In this document: in pieces, positions 9,748 to 20,879 of the stretch | Layout: every line of letters begins with the position of its first letter | How positions within the stretch are numbered: position 1 is the first letter of the stretch | Origin: Ctenosaura bakeri | Lineage: Eukaryota; Chordata; Lepidosauria; Squamata; Iguanidae | DNA length: 64,000 nt | Direction: 5' to 3' | Assembly: GCA_948474755.1 (NCBI GenBank) | Contig: CAOLHI010000419.1 | Span: 744,001 to 808,000, forward strand | Position numbers and translations under genes: made by a program | Notes under the pieces: model-generated | What the model was told of the DNA's origin: nothing | The model's database searches: none | The model's input: only the letters and a program-made list of their open reading frames with translations

Positions 9748-12700
9748 ATGTTAAAAATGGCATTGAAGATATACTCTTGGAACATCAAAGGATTTAACTC
9801 TGAATATAAAAGAAGACAAATATTTCATCATTTGGAGAAACAAAATCTGGATATAATATGTTTACAGGAAGTTTCGAATTAGAACTCAAGATTTGAAATA
9901 TGTTCGAAATTTGAAACTTAGTAGTTGCTTTGTGGCTACCATTGACAAGAAGAAAAGGGGAGTTTTGATATATGTAAATTCAAGATATGGCACACAGGAA
10001 ATATTTCGTGATAATAACGGACATTATTTGGGGATTGAAGTGAACACGAAACAAGACAAAATTCTTATAGTTGGAATTTATGTGCCAAATGGAGCTAAAG
10101 GTGAATTTTCCCCCTCAATATATAAAGAAGTACAGAAATATTTACAAGAAACAGGAAATTCCAATATTATCATTGTTGGGGATTTTAATGAGGTTATTAA
10201 TCCAGTCCTGGATAGAAGTAAGCAAAAAATAACACCGCGAAACAATGGAAAATTACCAAAAAGTTTCTTCAATATGATAGATGACCTAAAGTTATTTGAT
10301 ACATGGAGATATAAAAATGGACAATTAGATGGTCATACATTCTATTCAGACTGACATAAGTCAATGTCAAGAATAGACATGATGCTGACATCAAAAGATT
10401 TACTGATGAAGATCAATAAAATAGACATTCTTCCTAACCTGTGCTCAGATCATAATCCATTACAATGTGAGTTAAACATTAAGGACAGAGAAAGAACTTG
10501 GAGATTGAATGAAGAGATTTTGCAAAAAGAGAAGTACATTACAGAAGCAAGAAAGGAGATAAACAATTACTTCAAGGAAAACCAGACACTGGATAAAAGC
10601 TGTGATGCATGGCAGCTGTGATGGTCAGCTGAAATAAGGAAACAAAAGCAGCTTGAGGAACAGACAATACTAGATAAAATGAAGGAGACGGAAAAACAGA
10701 TGAGGAGAAATCCATTGGTTAATAAGATTCGATCACAGATGAAGATATATCAAGCTGAATTAAACCAATTAAATTTGAACCAAATTGAGCAACAGTTACT
10801 AAGAATGAAGCATAACTCCTTCAAACAGGCTAACAAACCTTCTAAATTATTGGCCAATATATTGCGGAAAAGAAGGACAAGAAATATTATAACAGAATTA
10901 CAAACTGGTGAAGCAAGAATAACAAAACAGGAAGAGATAAAACAAACATTTTACAAATAGTATGTGAAGCTTCTGGGTAAGAACCCTGAAATAAAAAAGG
11001 AACATGAAATAAATGAGTATTTGGAAAAAATGAACAAAATTAGATTCTCTGTGCGCACAGGTCAGTTTCAATGATGGAGATATCTGAAGCTATCAGGAAT
11101 TTAAAGAACGACAAAGCTCTGGGACCAGACGGTTATATGGTGAGATATTATAAAATATTTGAATATGAATTATCTATACCTCTTTTAAAGACAATAAATA
11201 AGATAATAAACATTGGCATTCTGGATACTTGGAAAGAAGCTAATGTTGTATTAATTCCAAAGGAAGGCAGAGACTTAACTGATGTCAAAAACTACAGACC
11301 AATTTCATTGTTAAATACTGACTATAAAATTTTTGCTACAATTCTAGCAGACAGGCTGAAGAGGGCTCTTCAGGATATCATACATTAAGATCAGAATGGC
11401 TTTCTCCCAAAGAGATCTTTGAAAGATAATATTAAAATGGCACTTAATATAATTGAATATTACGAAAAACATAATGAACGTAAACCGGCAATGATATTTG
11501 TAGATGCGGATAAAGCCTTTGATATGATTAATTGGACATTTTTGAAGACAGTAGTAAAACAAACAGATGCCAAAAATAAATTGACTTCATGGATTGAAGC
11601 AAGCTAGATTGGTGATTAACGGAGAAAAAACAAAGCGCATTGAACTACACAGAGGGACAAGACAGGGATGTCCTTTTTCTCCTCTATTATTTATTATGAT
11701 GATGGAAATACTTAAAAATATAATAAGAGAAGACAAGGCTATCAGAGGAATCCAGATTAAAAAATGTCAATATAAACTCAAAGTTTTCACTGATGATCTG
11801 CTTTTGTTTTTGGATGACTCCTTGGACTCTATAAAACATTTAACTGATATAATACACAAATATGATGAATTTTCCGGATTTAAGATTAACAAGGAAAAAA
11901 ACAGTCTTGTTAACCAAGAATATGACTGGTAAGGAAGAAAGTGAATTAGTACACATAAAAGGATTTAACAAGGGGCAGAAAGTAAAGTATCTAGGTATCT
12001 GGATTGCAAAAAGAAACAATGAATTGTTTCAAAACAATTATAAAAAAAATGGAAAGAAATATTAAAGGATTTGGAAAATTGGACACATATGTGGTTATCC
12101 TTAATGGGGAGAATAGCAGCTATAAAAATGAATGTACTGCCAAAATTAAATTTTCTTTTTCAAAATCTCCTTATCATCACGAATAATAAACCATTTATAC
12201 AATGAAGGAGAGAGCTATCTAAATTTATATGGCAAGGAAACAAACCCAGGATAAAATGGAAAGTCATTACTGATTCGATACCAAGAGGAGGACTTGCATT
12301 ACCGGACTTGCACATTTACTACAAGGCAGTGGCAATGACTTGGATAAAAGAATGGATTAATTTACAAAACACGAAAATGCTTGCACTTGAAGGAGTGGCT
12401 TTAAGAATGGGATGGCTTGCCTACATGTTTTATGACAAAGCATTGATAGACAAAGATTTTTCGCAGCATTTTTTAAGAAAATCATTATTGAGAGTATGGA
12501 ACGAGTACAAGATCAAAAACATTAGACAGCTTCCCTCATGAATGTCTCCTCAAGAAGCTTTTTTGGAAGATGGACTGAATCAGATAAATGACTTCGATAT
12601 GAGGATGTAATAGAAAAATCAACTTCAAATATAATACAAGAAACAAGACAATTGGAAGAAGAAGGGGTAGCTTTGAATTGGTTCCCCTATAGAAAGTTAA

Positions 12701-13029
12701 AAGAAAGATTTCAGATGAATGTAATACCTATGGAATTGAACAAAAAGAGAAAGAAGGAGTGATAAAATGGCTATTTCAAGGTCCCCCACATTTACTATCT
12801 CATATATATCAGGAAATTTTACAGCAAGAAAGAGAAGAAGAAACAATAAAGACAACAATGATCTCATGGGCTCAGAATATAGGTCATGTAATTCAGTTAG
12901 AATCTTGGGAAGAAAGTTGGAAAAGAACACAAAAATTTACAGCAGCCCAGAATTTAAAAGAAAACTATTATAAAATGTTTTACAGATGGTACATGACACC
13001 AGAAAAATTGATGAGATTTTATAAAACAG
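9748..13029 (+). pseudogene. L1 ORF2 (endonuclease-reverse transcriptase), decayed and truncated
   Basis: ORF2 nicks DNA and primes reverse transcription. The APE endonuclease covers 9748-10480: IYSWNIKGFN, LQE, GDFNEV, SRIDMML and SDHNPL. The reverse transcriptase covers about 11070-11930: KALGPDG, NYRPISLL, motif A FVDADKAFD, motif B GTRQGCPFSPLLF, and the catalytic box FTDD (usually FADD). The thumb and C-terminal region follow to YYKMFYRWYMTPEKL. Frame changes occur near 9880, 11060, 11600, 11900, 12030 and 12600. Stops lie at 10352, 10619, 10958, 11386, 12203 and 12539. The Cys-rich C-terminus is missing. Confidence 0.9.
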
Positions 13030-13089
13030 AAGGGGAAGGGCAAGAGCCAAGACCCTCCTCTCTTTCATCTTGAGTTAATAGAATACAAA
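13030..13089. repeat. Right 60-bp direct repeat flanking the L1
   Basis: Second copy of 6821-6880, ending TTGAGTTAATAGAATACAAA. It joins directly to the interrupted ORF2 on its left and to apparently single-copy sequence on its right. Confidence 0.8.
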
Positions 13090-14216
13090 CTACTTTTAAC
13101 TCAATTTGAAGCAACTAAAGCAAGCTGAGGACAAAAGAGGAAGGTGGGAGAAGGAGAGAGAAACTGGGACAGTCCAAATGCAACTGAAAAAAATGAGACA
13201 ACAGAGGACCAACTGGAGCAGTCCTTGCCAAATTGAGACAGTTGGAAAATAAGTGTATAGTCGTCTTTACTTTGCTATTAGGCTCCCTCTCCCCACCCAA
13301 CTCTTTTGGGGGATTTAAAAAAATGTTGCTCTCTGACTGTCAAATATACTAGGTATGGTAAAGCCTTGTGTACTTGACAACTGAGGCTTGGAGAGAAGGG
13401 GACACCAGTCGGAAGAGTATGCTCAGGTCACCTAGTTCTTATGACAAGGATCTGGAATCCTTTGGGGAAATGAAATTGGTTGGCTTAAAACATAAGTATA
13501 CCATGGCTTTTAAGAAGGTATTGTATTGTTTTGAAGCTGTTTCCTTAAGAACCAAAAAAAAAAAAAAAATCTGACAGTTCTAAAAGCCTGATAGATTTTT
13601 TTCTTTTTCTTTTCTTTCCTTTTTTTAAAAAAATCTTCTTTGCCTCGCAGTGGAAGGACAGCAAAGAGAGAGCTATTTTTATTTTTTTTAATTTAGGACA
13701 TTTTTTGATGAAAGCCTCCATAGGAGGCTTTTAGGGGGGAGGGACAGAAAATGCAGTGCTTTGAATGAGCTCTGTGTTGTATTTTGCAAACCAAACCAAA
13801 ACCATAAACAAAAAACAAACCAAAAAAAAACACATTATTTTGTGCATAAAGCTGTATTTTGCATGAAAACTTCATTTTTACTGTAAAAAGCCAACAAAAA
13901 TGAATAATTTTAAGTGTTCTGCTCTCATGAGCAGGTGAAAAGTCTTGTGGAGGCTGCTTTTTCCTGTAGATGTCTCAACATGTTGTCAAAGATGAAAAAT
14001 GTGTAGATATGTTGTGGCATCTATGTTTTGGGGTGATAGATGTTCTTTAGATGTCTGCTCAAAGTGCCTTACGATTTGATCAGGTTAAGAGGCTAGCATA
14101 CAGATATGTGCCTTATTGTATTGCCCCTCCCACATGAAATGTGGGATTATGTCCTTTGTAAAGTTTATTTCCAGGCAATGAGTGATGATTTGAACCTTAC
14201 TAAAATGGATTCACAT
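13090..14216. other. Spacer downstream of the L1
   Basis: No gene recognised. It includes a 16-base A run at 13554-13569 and further A/T runs to 13830. This is taken as target DNA, not L1 3'UTR, because the 3' sequence of the other L1 (26050-26335) is unrelated to it. Confidence 0.5.
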
Positions 14217-14219
14217 ATA

Positions 14220-14640
14220 GGCCCTTTTTACATGGCATTTCTGATGTGAAAGGGCCCCTTGAGCGTTGTGCGCATGTGAGGAGTGGTCCACACAAGTCAC
14301 TCACATTTGCGCGATGCTCAAGGGCCTGACACGGACCGTGCACACATTTTTTTCATTTCTGGTTTGAAGCCAAAAATGCTGCGCAGTCGCGCATCGCTCT
14401 GGGGCCTTGTGCGCACATATCTGGCGTATGGAGCCTCAGGAGCCAGTCTGGTCACACTCCCTCTCTCAGTGTGGCTTGGGAGGTCACAGGCTGCACTGCA
14501 AAAGGAAGAGGCAGGGCTATCGTGTGAGCAGGAAGCTCATGCAGAGCCACAGAAGCAGGAAAGCGAGAGCCTCTCTCCGGAGGCTGCTTGTGCGAGCCCT
14601 GCACCCCAGCACCTTGAAAAGGTAAGGTGTGAAAAGAGTC
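14220..14640 (+). mobile_element. Family-B MITE (B3), 3-bp TSD ATA
   Basis: Left end GGCCCTTTTTACATGGC folds onto GATGTGAAAGGGCC to form a terminal sub-hairpin. The right end is AAGGTAAGGTGTGAAAAGAG. ATA flanks both sides (14217-14219 and 14641-14643). Internal order: terminal hairpin, CTTGAGC/GCTCAAGG pair, the GGTTTGAAGCC hairpin near 14360, then the copy-internal CTGC-rich hairpin. Several CpGs have become TG or CA, so this copy is older than those at 17030 and 55994. Confidence 0.85.
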
Positions 14641-14695
14641 ATAGTGAGGAGTTGTAGTAAACATTGTGCTCATCCATACCACACAACAATTATGC

Positions 14696-14880
14696 TACAT
14701 TCCATTTTAATTGTCATGACAAAATCCCATGGATTCCTGCCATGTACAGTGCAGGTAGGAGCATTTATAATTCTCAGCCAGATAGCTGTAGTGCCTCACA
14801 AAACTACAAACTCCAGAATTCCATAGGATGGAACCAGGGCAATTCAAGTGCAATATTTGTGTACTGTGAATGGGCCCTAT
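14696..14880. mobile_element. Decayed hAT-like palindromic MITE
   Basis: Contains ATTCTCAGCCAGATAGCTGT, AAACTACAAACTCCAGAATT and CCATAGGATGGAACCAGGGC. This resembles a widespread amniote palindromic hAT-derived repeat in which CAAACTACAATTCCCAGGAT and GGATGGAGCCATGGC-type blocks mirror each other. The left arm is weakly kept. The family name is from memory of that layout, not a database match. Confidence 0.4.
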
Positions 14881-15449
14881 GGAGTCTTGAGTATCATTTG
14901 GAAGACTGAAAGAGGATTTTGATAATGACCACCTTGAGCCTCTAATAAGGTATAAACCAAATATAGGATTCTGTAACACTCTTATTTGGATCACTTAATG
15001 CCACCAATATGGTGAGTTTCCATGTTCTCTAGCATTTTTCTTTAGGCTTAGCTAGTAGAAAAATGAAGTGGGGTGGAAGTAGTTAGAGAAGAAATAATAA
15101 GTCCAAATATGAGGCCAAATACAATGGCCAGTGCCTCTGCTTGCAGACTGACTTGGATGATGGAGATTACCGATTCAATGCAAAAGGGAAGTGTTAAGAT
15201 ATCATCCTACAGAGTTAATGATCACTCTTTTCCCTATAGAAAAAAAGATTCTTTAGCACTTAGACATCAATGTTTCACTTTGGTTGAAGCACATTTGCTT
15301 ATGAATTGGTGCAGACCAAAGGAATGAAGGGATATAGCTTTCTTTATATCAACAAAGGTAGAGATTAAACTTAACTGCTGCAATCAGTGACAATGTCTCA
15401 GAGGAGGACATAGATGAATGGGTGGCATCCTGAATTGTTAGTAGATGAG

Positions 15450-15771
15450 GGCCTTTCCACACCTTACCTTCTCCTGGAGACATCCAGTATGGGTCCCGGC
15501 ATCAGTCCTGCCAGGAGGGGAGCACAACAGGAGCACTCCCCTCTGTACTGGCTGCGCCCAAGATCCAGGAAGCACAATAGTCATGCCTCTTCCTGCCCCA
15601 GCACAGCCAGATACTGTCCCAGGCTGCAGTGGAGCAAGAAGCACAGCCATTGCACTTCCAGAACCTCCAAAGGAAAGGTAAGTGTGGGTGTGCAGCAGGA
15701 TGGTGGCACAATTCCCTGTCATTGATGGGGAAAACCCTATGGCAGGTTGGGAGGGTGGTGCAGAAAGGGCC
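15450..15771 (-). mobile_element. Family-B MITE (B4), short subfamily
   Basis: Begins GGCCTTTCCACACCTTACCT and ends GTGCAGAAAGGGCC. The CACCTTACCTT end, found at the right of B3, is at the left here, so the element lies in reverse. Flanks GAG and AAG differ by one base. The internal block around CCCAGGCTGCAGTGG matches the CAGCCTGGGA/TCCCAGGCTG hairpin of B11 in degraded form. Confidence 0.75.
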
Positions 15772-15774
15772 AAG

Positions 15775-17029
15775 GTTACACTGCAAGCATTTTTTGCATT
15801 TCCCACTTGTTCTGTTCTATTCCTCCACAGAAAATATAAACTTATCACTCTTTCTTCAAAAAGAATACATGGATACCAATCTGACATAACAATTACAACA
15901 TTCAGGGACAATATGTTGTTCTTTGCCAATCTACTGCTGACCTGAACATCAAAATTCTTTGGCAGAGGAATTTCCAGTGGAGACTCTTTCATGAATTTGC
16001 TGGATTAGAATATATCATTAAACATGATTTTATTCGTTTAGTACTCAGTCAAGTCTAGATTTCCTCTCCCATGACAGGTGTTAAATCACTGTACTTATCA
16101 TATTTACAGAGGAATTTTGTGTAGAAATGTCACAGATGTTCTATATTCCTTGCATTTCACAGACTTTTTTACTCCACTGGCTGAAAATATTTTCCTTTAC
16201 ACCTATACATGTGTTGCTTATCTGCCTTTCTATCTAACTATCTAATGATCTTCTACCAAATGAGCACAATGCTTCATATATCTGATGGATATGAGTTCTA
16301 GCCTGCTTCTACAATAAATCTTTTTAAAGCGTGCCACAACAAGACTCTTTTTTTTTTAATTTGAGACTTCAGAAAAACATGGTTACATTTCAAACTCTGA
16401 CTCATATATGACTGAAAAATAACATTTCTGTTTACATTTATATGGACAAGATGTCCAACTTTGTAGACAAGATGTGAAACTTTGAAAACATGCACACCTG
16501 GTGGCTATATACATAACCAAACCAGATACCATTACATAAAGATCCAGTCTAAGATTTATGTTACTCTTACTCTTCTTATGTATTATAATACAAGCTACCT
16601 TAAGTGTGAAGATTCTTACAAGCACAGTATGTACTTAGAAATGCCCTCCATGTATTTGGTGTAGCTTACCCCAAGTAAGTGTATACAGAAAAGATCACGG
16701 GTAACCTTTATTGTTCCTGGAAGAGCTCAATGACAATAGTTATCTTATTTCTTAGAATTTAACCATTTAGTACACCTCTGATGGAAAACCCTGAGGAAGC
16801 TCAATTACGTAGGAGTAAGGATATAATTCTTTGCTAGTTTTGTTCTTAAAGGAAGCGAACAGTAATTTTGCCATTTTATTTCCACTGTGAGAAAATCTTC
16901 AAAAACTGCACAGATTTCTTTGAAGACTATTCACAATTCAAGCCTTACCCTGCAAAAAATTTGCATATTTTGAAAAAGAAAGCTTCATGCAGAAATAGCC
17001 CTAAATGGAGAAGATTCTAATGAGTCCTG
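15775..17029. other. Spacer, no gene recognised
   Basis: AT-rich, with small open frames on both strands and a T run at 16348. No repeat ends seen. Confidence 0.5.
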
Positions 17030-17701
17030 GGCCCTTTCCGCACTGAGGCTTCTAGCGCAAGCGGGGGAGGCCAGCAAGCGCAAGAAGGCTCGTTCGGGAG
17101 GCTGCCGCTTCCCCCTCCTTCCTTCCGCAGGCGAAGGAACCAGCGGGGAAGCGGCACCGAAGGAGGCTTGTTGCACAAGCCGCCCTCCCCCGTGCGAAGC
17201 GGGAGACTTCGCGCCGGATTCCCACCCCGCGCACGCGTGCGAAGCGGGTGGCGTCGCGCCGGATTCCTCCCCCCTGCGCGTGCCGGATTCCTCCCCCCGT
17301 GCGCACCGGATTCCTTCCCCTCGCGCGCGCCGGATTCCTCCCCCCGCGCGGGGAAGCAGGCGGCGCCGCGTCCCCCCACGCGTGCACACACGAAGCGGGC
17401 GGCGCGTCCGTCGCGCTACCTCCCCACCCCGCTCCTTCCTTCTGCAGGGGCGGAGGGAAGGAAGCGCGACCCGGCCGGCTCCCGGAGGCTCCGCACGAAA
17501 GGTAAGTGCGGGTGGGCTCCGGGAGCGTTGCGCGAGCGCGGGGTGATTTTCGCTTGTACGTGAAAATCAAAAAACCCGCGCTCGCGCCGCTTTAGCCCCG
17601 TGAGCCGGGCGGAAGTGGGAGTGCGTCGTGTGGAGCAACGCTCCCACTCCCGCGAGGCTCACGGGGCTATTGCGCGCGCAAAGGCCCGTGCGAAAAGGGC
17701 C
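17030..17701 (-). mobile_element. Family-B MITE (B5), CpG-rich young copy
   Basis: Left end GGCCCTTTCCGCAC, right end GTGCGAAAAGGGCC. Compared with its neighbours it is extremely GC- and CpG-rich. It is a close relative of 55994-56618 throughout. Near the right end a long hairpin pairs AGCCCCGTGAGCC with GGCTCACGGGGCT. Between 17213 and 17345 the unit GCCGGATTCCTCCCCCCG occurs about five times with variation. Flanks CTG and CAG do not match exactly. The long open frames on both strands (up to 172 codons) reflect high GC and are not called as genes. Confidence 0.85.
17216..17360. repeat. GC-rich tandem repeat inside B5
   Basis: About five imperfect units of 20-25 bp built on CCGGATTCC followed by C-rich and GCGCG sequence, at 17216, 17260, 17282, 17307 and 17330. 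The sister element at 55994 has about three units, so copy number varies between elements. Confidence 0.7.
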
Positions 17702-17704
17702 CAG

Positions 17705-18012
17705 GATTTTCCTTGTCAGGGTTTCTTGACCCTCAAGGAGCATGTTTTTCAGCCGTTTTCCAAATATTTCCAAATATTCTTTCCATCCCTACCTAGAATG
17801 TAAAATAAGCTATAGTTGAAAAAAAAAGCCTGTCGATATGGTAATTGTTCTTTTAGGCTACATTAAAAATTATGGCCACAATCTGACACAAGAATGAGCA
17901 AAATTAATTTTATACAGGATTGTCTTTGGATGAGATGGCGAACTGATGGGTTCATTCACCTTCTGTGGCCTTGTTATGAACTGCAGGTAAAAGGTAAAAG
18001 CAGACACACGTT
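17705..18012. other. Spacer between two family-B MITEs
   Basis: About 300 bp of AT-rich sequence with nothing recognisable. Confidence 0.5.
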
Positions 18013-18433
18013 GGCCCTTTTTGCACGGCATCTGTCATGCGAAAGAGGGCCTGGAGCCTCACGCAATTGCGAGGAGTGATCTACATGATGCCCTCGCAAT
18101 CGCACAAGGCTCCAGGGGCCAGCAGGCAATGATCGCGCACATTTGCATTTTCAGCTTTCAGCCGAAAATGCTGTGAGATTGCGCGTTGCTCCTGGGCCCC
18201 ACACGCACTTACTTGGTGTGCGTAGCCTCAGGAGCCAGGCCGGTCGTGCTTCCTGTCTCAGTGCAGCCTGGGAAGGTCCTAGGCTGCAATACGGAAGGAA
18301 GAGACGGGGCTGTTGCGCAAGCAGGAAGCTCATATAGAGCTGAAGAAGCAGGGAAGTGAGAGCTTCTCACAAGAGGCTGCTTGCGCGATCACTGCACCCC
18401 AACACCGAGAAAAAGTAGGATGCGGAAAAGGCC
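18013..18433 (+). mobile_element. Family-B MITE (B6)
   Basis: Left end GGCCCTTTTTGCACGGCATC with the sub-hairpin partner CATGCGAAAGAGGGCC. Right end GTAGGATGCGGAAAAGGCC. The internal hairpin CATTTTCAGCTTTCAGCCGA precedes AAATG near 18155. Flanks GTT and AAA do not match, so the target duplication is lost or was absent. Same subfamily as B2 and B11. Confidence 0.8.
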
Positions 18434-18543
18434 AAAGTTGTGGACCCTAGAACAGGGGGATGAGGGATCAAGCATCTTGAAGACTAAGCTGGGGGGCCAA
18501 AACACCCTGAAATGATCTGGCAAAATGGCAAGTCAAACACTTG

Positions 18544-18958
18544 GGCCCTTTCAGCAGCTAAGCTTGTGGGAGTGCCTAGTGGCCATCCCAGCAGCAACTC
18601 TGCTGGGAATGGAATACGATGACAGTGCTCCTCTCTGCACAGGACTGGCTCCCTGTGGAAGGGAGCATGGCAGACACACCGTTTCCTTCCACAGTGCAGC
18701 TAGTTATTTTCACAGGCTGTGCTGGAGCAGGAAGAGCCACCATCATGTTTTCTGCCCTTCTGCAGAGCAGGTAAGTGCAGGATGGTGGCACTATTGTAGG
18801 TCATTGATGGGAGGAACTCATCAATGATTTAACTCCTGATCACACTGCCTGGGGACAGGATTAGGACAGGACCATGACAATGTCATGCAGAAGTGTCATG
18901 GCGGTCCTATCTTTCTCCTGTCCTCATGGTGGGATGGGAGTGTGCTGCAGAAAGGGCC
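18544..18958 (-). mobile_element. Family-B MITE (B7), 3-bp TSD TTG
   Basis: Left GGCCCTTTCAGCAG, right CTGCAGAAAGGGCC, flanked by TTG (18541-18543 and 18959-18961). The short-subfamily interior (GGAGCAGGAAG, GCAGGTAAGTGCAGGATGG) is like B4. Only about 110 bp separate it from B6. Confidence 0.8.
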
Positions 18959-19145
18959 TTGATTTCTCAGCTGCCTTACAGCCCTCTATGTAAATTTCGG
19001 AACCTTCCTGGTAGTGTTTATGTGTGCCATACAAAAAGAAAGAAAACAAAAAGAAAGAAAAAGAAATAATATGGTAACATATGTAACTACCAGAAATGCC
19101 ATTGGTGAAAATTGGCTAGATTGTTACATATTGACTGAAGACATG

Positions 19146-19338
19146 GGTTCAAATTCTCATTCAGCTGAGAAACTTATTCCATGAAACTGATCATTATCTT
19201 TCAGCCAATAATTACTTTTCTGCCAAGCCAATCTCACATGGTTGTAATGGCAATAATGAGAAATTATATTCAGCCCTCCTTTACAGTTACTGTAAAGAAG
19301 GAAATGCTTACAATCTATAATAAATAAATGAATAAATT
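19146..19338 (+). mobile_element. Decayed MIR/L2-tail-like SINE
   Basis: Starts near GGGTTCAAATTCTCATTC (a B-box-like segment), runs through CAATCTCACATGGTTGTAATG and ends with CAATCTATAATAAATAAATG. Same order as 5191-5396 but strongly diverged. Confidence 0.45.
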
Positions 19339-19344
19339 TAGATT

Positions 19345-19964
19345 TCAGCATCCAGCCATTCTTTGTATATATCCTCAATCAAATACAAATTTAGATTTAG
19401 AGTATCTTTTATTCTGTTGCCTTAGGGTTGCGAATAAACAGAATAAGATGCTAAAGAAAAAATGCCCACTTGACTGGGAAGCTTGATGTTCCCAAAGACA
19501 TGTTAAAACCTTAGTTTATGAAATTAACATTTCTGGTACTATTATAATGGAGAAAATAAGTCAGGCAGAATGGAACCCAGTAAGTGAGTGGTAGTTGTTT
19601 CAAAGGGAAAAGATGATGTGCAAACAAATGCCAAATGGAAAATATTTCCTTGATAATGACTGTGGATGTGAAGACACTCATCAAGATTTGCAACCTTTGT
19701 GGAACAAAGAAAGATCCAAATAATAGACCCAATGGCTGCTCCTCACTGGAGCCCTCTGAGGTTCATTTCTCACTCATAATGGTTTTGTCAGACTAGGCCC
19801 CCTTGACAACTAGATATCCATGCTCTCAGACCTCTTTTCTCAAATTTGTACTTGTAAATGGATTCATCATTGGGGAAACCTTGCAGCTATCTCAAAGAAT
19901 GGAGAACTACATTCCCCATACTTCTTTGCTACTGTTTGCCTATCCAAGCTAATTTACACTTGAA
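19345..19964. other. Spacer, no gene recognised
   Basis: About 600 bp with no repeat ends or convincing coding frame. Confidence 0.5.
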
Positions 19965-20387
19965 GGCCATTTCCACATGACGTTGCTGTCCTGCAATGGG
20001 GACGTGTTGTTGGCAGTCAGCAAGTTCTGCTTTTGCATGATGTCATTGTAGCCCTGCTTCCAACACCTCCCCACTCATCATGATCATGGCATATTCCATT
20101 AATGGAAAAATATGTTAATGACCTGTAATCACATTCTTGTCACATTCTTGTCACCAGCGGCCATGCAGTATGGGTGGAAGTACGACCTAGGCTCTTCCTT
20201 CCCCAGTGCAGCATGGGAAAGAGGCCGGCTGCAGTGGGGAAGGAAGGTGTGTGTCACTCAAACTCCGATCTACAGGCAGCTGGTCAGGTGCAGAGGGGAG
20301 TGTTGGGGACATGCTTCCCTCCTGGCAAAGATGCTGCTGAGACGATGCCAGGAACATGAAGGAAAAGGGTAAAGTGCGGAAAAGGCC
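19965..20387 (+). mobile_element. Family-B MITE (B8)
   Basis: Left GGCCATTTCCACATGACGTT, right GTAAAGTGCGGAAAAGGCC. Flanks GAA and AAA differ by one base. The interior hairpin pairs CTTCCTTCCCCAGTGCAGC with GCTGCAGTGGGGAAGGAAG (about 20193-20246). It is divergent from the main B subfamily at its left third. Confidence 0.75.
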
Positions 20388-20812
20388 AAAGTCTGTGCTG
20401 CTGGAACACCACTGTAATACTGTTCTCTCTTACTGAATTAAGGTTTTAAAAGACCATTCCCAGGCTGTGCAACTCTTTCTTTGTTGTCCTTCCACTTCTG
20501 TGCAAAGACATATTTATTCAGGGACTATTTTGGTTTCTGAACCGGGTTATTCCAGAAGCTGCTTTGACCAGAGTGGGTGTCATTTTTATTTCCTTTACTG
20601 ATGACTTGAATCCTATTGTTATTCCCAAGTAGAGTCAAGCCATCAAATAAATGAGATCTAACTATCTGTTGACTGATTCAATGGGTGTAATTTTGTTAGG
20701 ACTAGCTAATAGCATTCAGACCAATGTGTTTTATTTGCTTTTACTTTTTTGTGCTTTAATTATTTTGTTTTAAGGTTTAATGGTTCTTGTTTTGGAAGAT
20801 GGATGGATGGGA

Positions 20813-20876
20813 GGAAGGAAGGAAGGAAGGAAGGAAGGAAGGAAGGAAGGAAGGAAGGAAGGAAGGAAGGAAGGAA
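20813..20876 (+). repeat. (GGAA)16 microsatellite
   Basis: Sixteen uninterrupted GGAA units, preceded by a short GATG repeat (20799-20811). GGAA arrays are polypurine and can bind ETS-family factors in vertebrates. No promoter context is visible here, so function is not claimed. Confidence 0.95.
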
Positions 20877-20879
20877 CAA

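Larger units (their letters stand above)
6881..13029 (+). mobile_element. L1 retrotransposon, full 5' end, 3'-truncated
   Basis: Order: 5'UTR (6881-8690) with a GC-rich, CpG-containing start (GGACTTCCGGTCGCATGGCA) and an AT-rich remainder; ORF1 (8691-9710); a 37-bp spacer; and ORF2 from 9748. ORF2 breaks off at 13029, just before the position where the related L1 at 25.3 kb encodes the CWKC...H...C region. There is no 3'UTR or poly(A). The 60-bp direct repeats lie immediately outside. Ordinary L1 copies lose their 5' end; loss of the 3' end with retained direct repeats is the odd feature. Multiple stops and frameshifts show it is dead. Confidence 0.9.

Noticed and set aside
13090..13569. Sequence after the L1, ending in an A run, as the L1 3'UTR and poly(A)
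   Set aside because: The direct repeat separates it from ORF2, and it bears no resemblance to the L1 3'UTR at 26050-26335.
17052..17570. 172-codon minus-strand and overlapping plus-strand open frames in B5 (and equivalents at 55987-56487)
   Set aside because: Long frames occur on several frames at once in a very GC-rich MITE with few stops. They are proline/arginine/alanine-rich without a domain, and differ between copies by indels.
20813..20876. Repeat array as CRISPR
   Set aside because: It is a simple tetranucleotide microsatellite in vertebrate DNA; there are no spacers.
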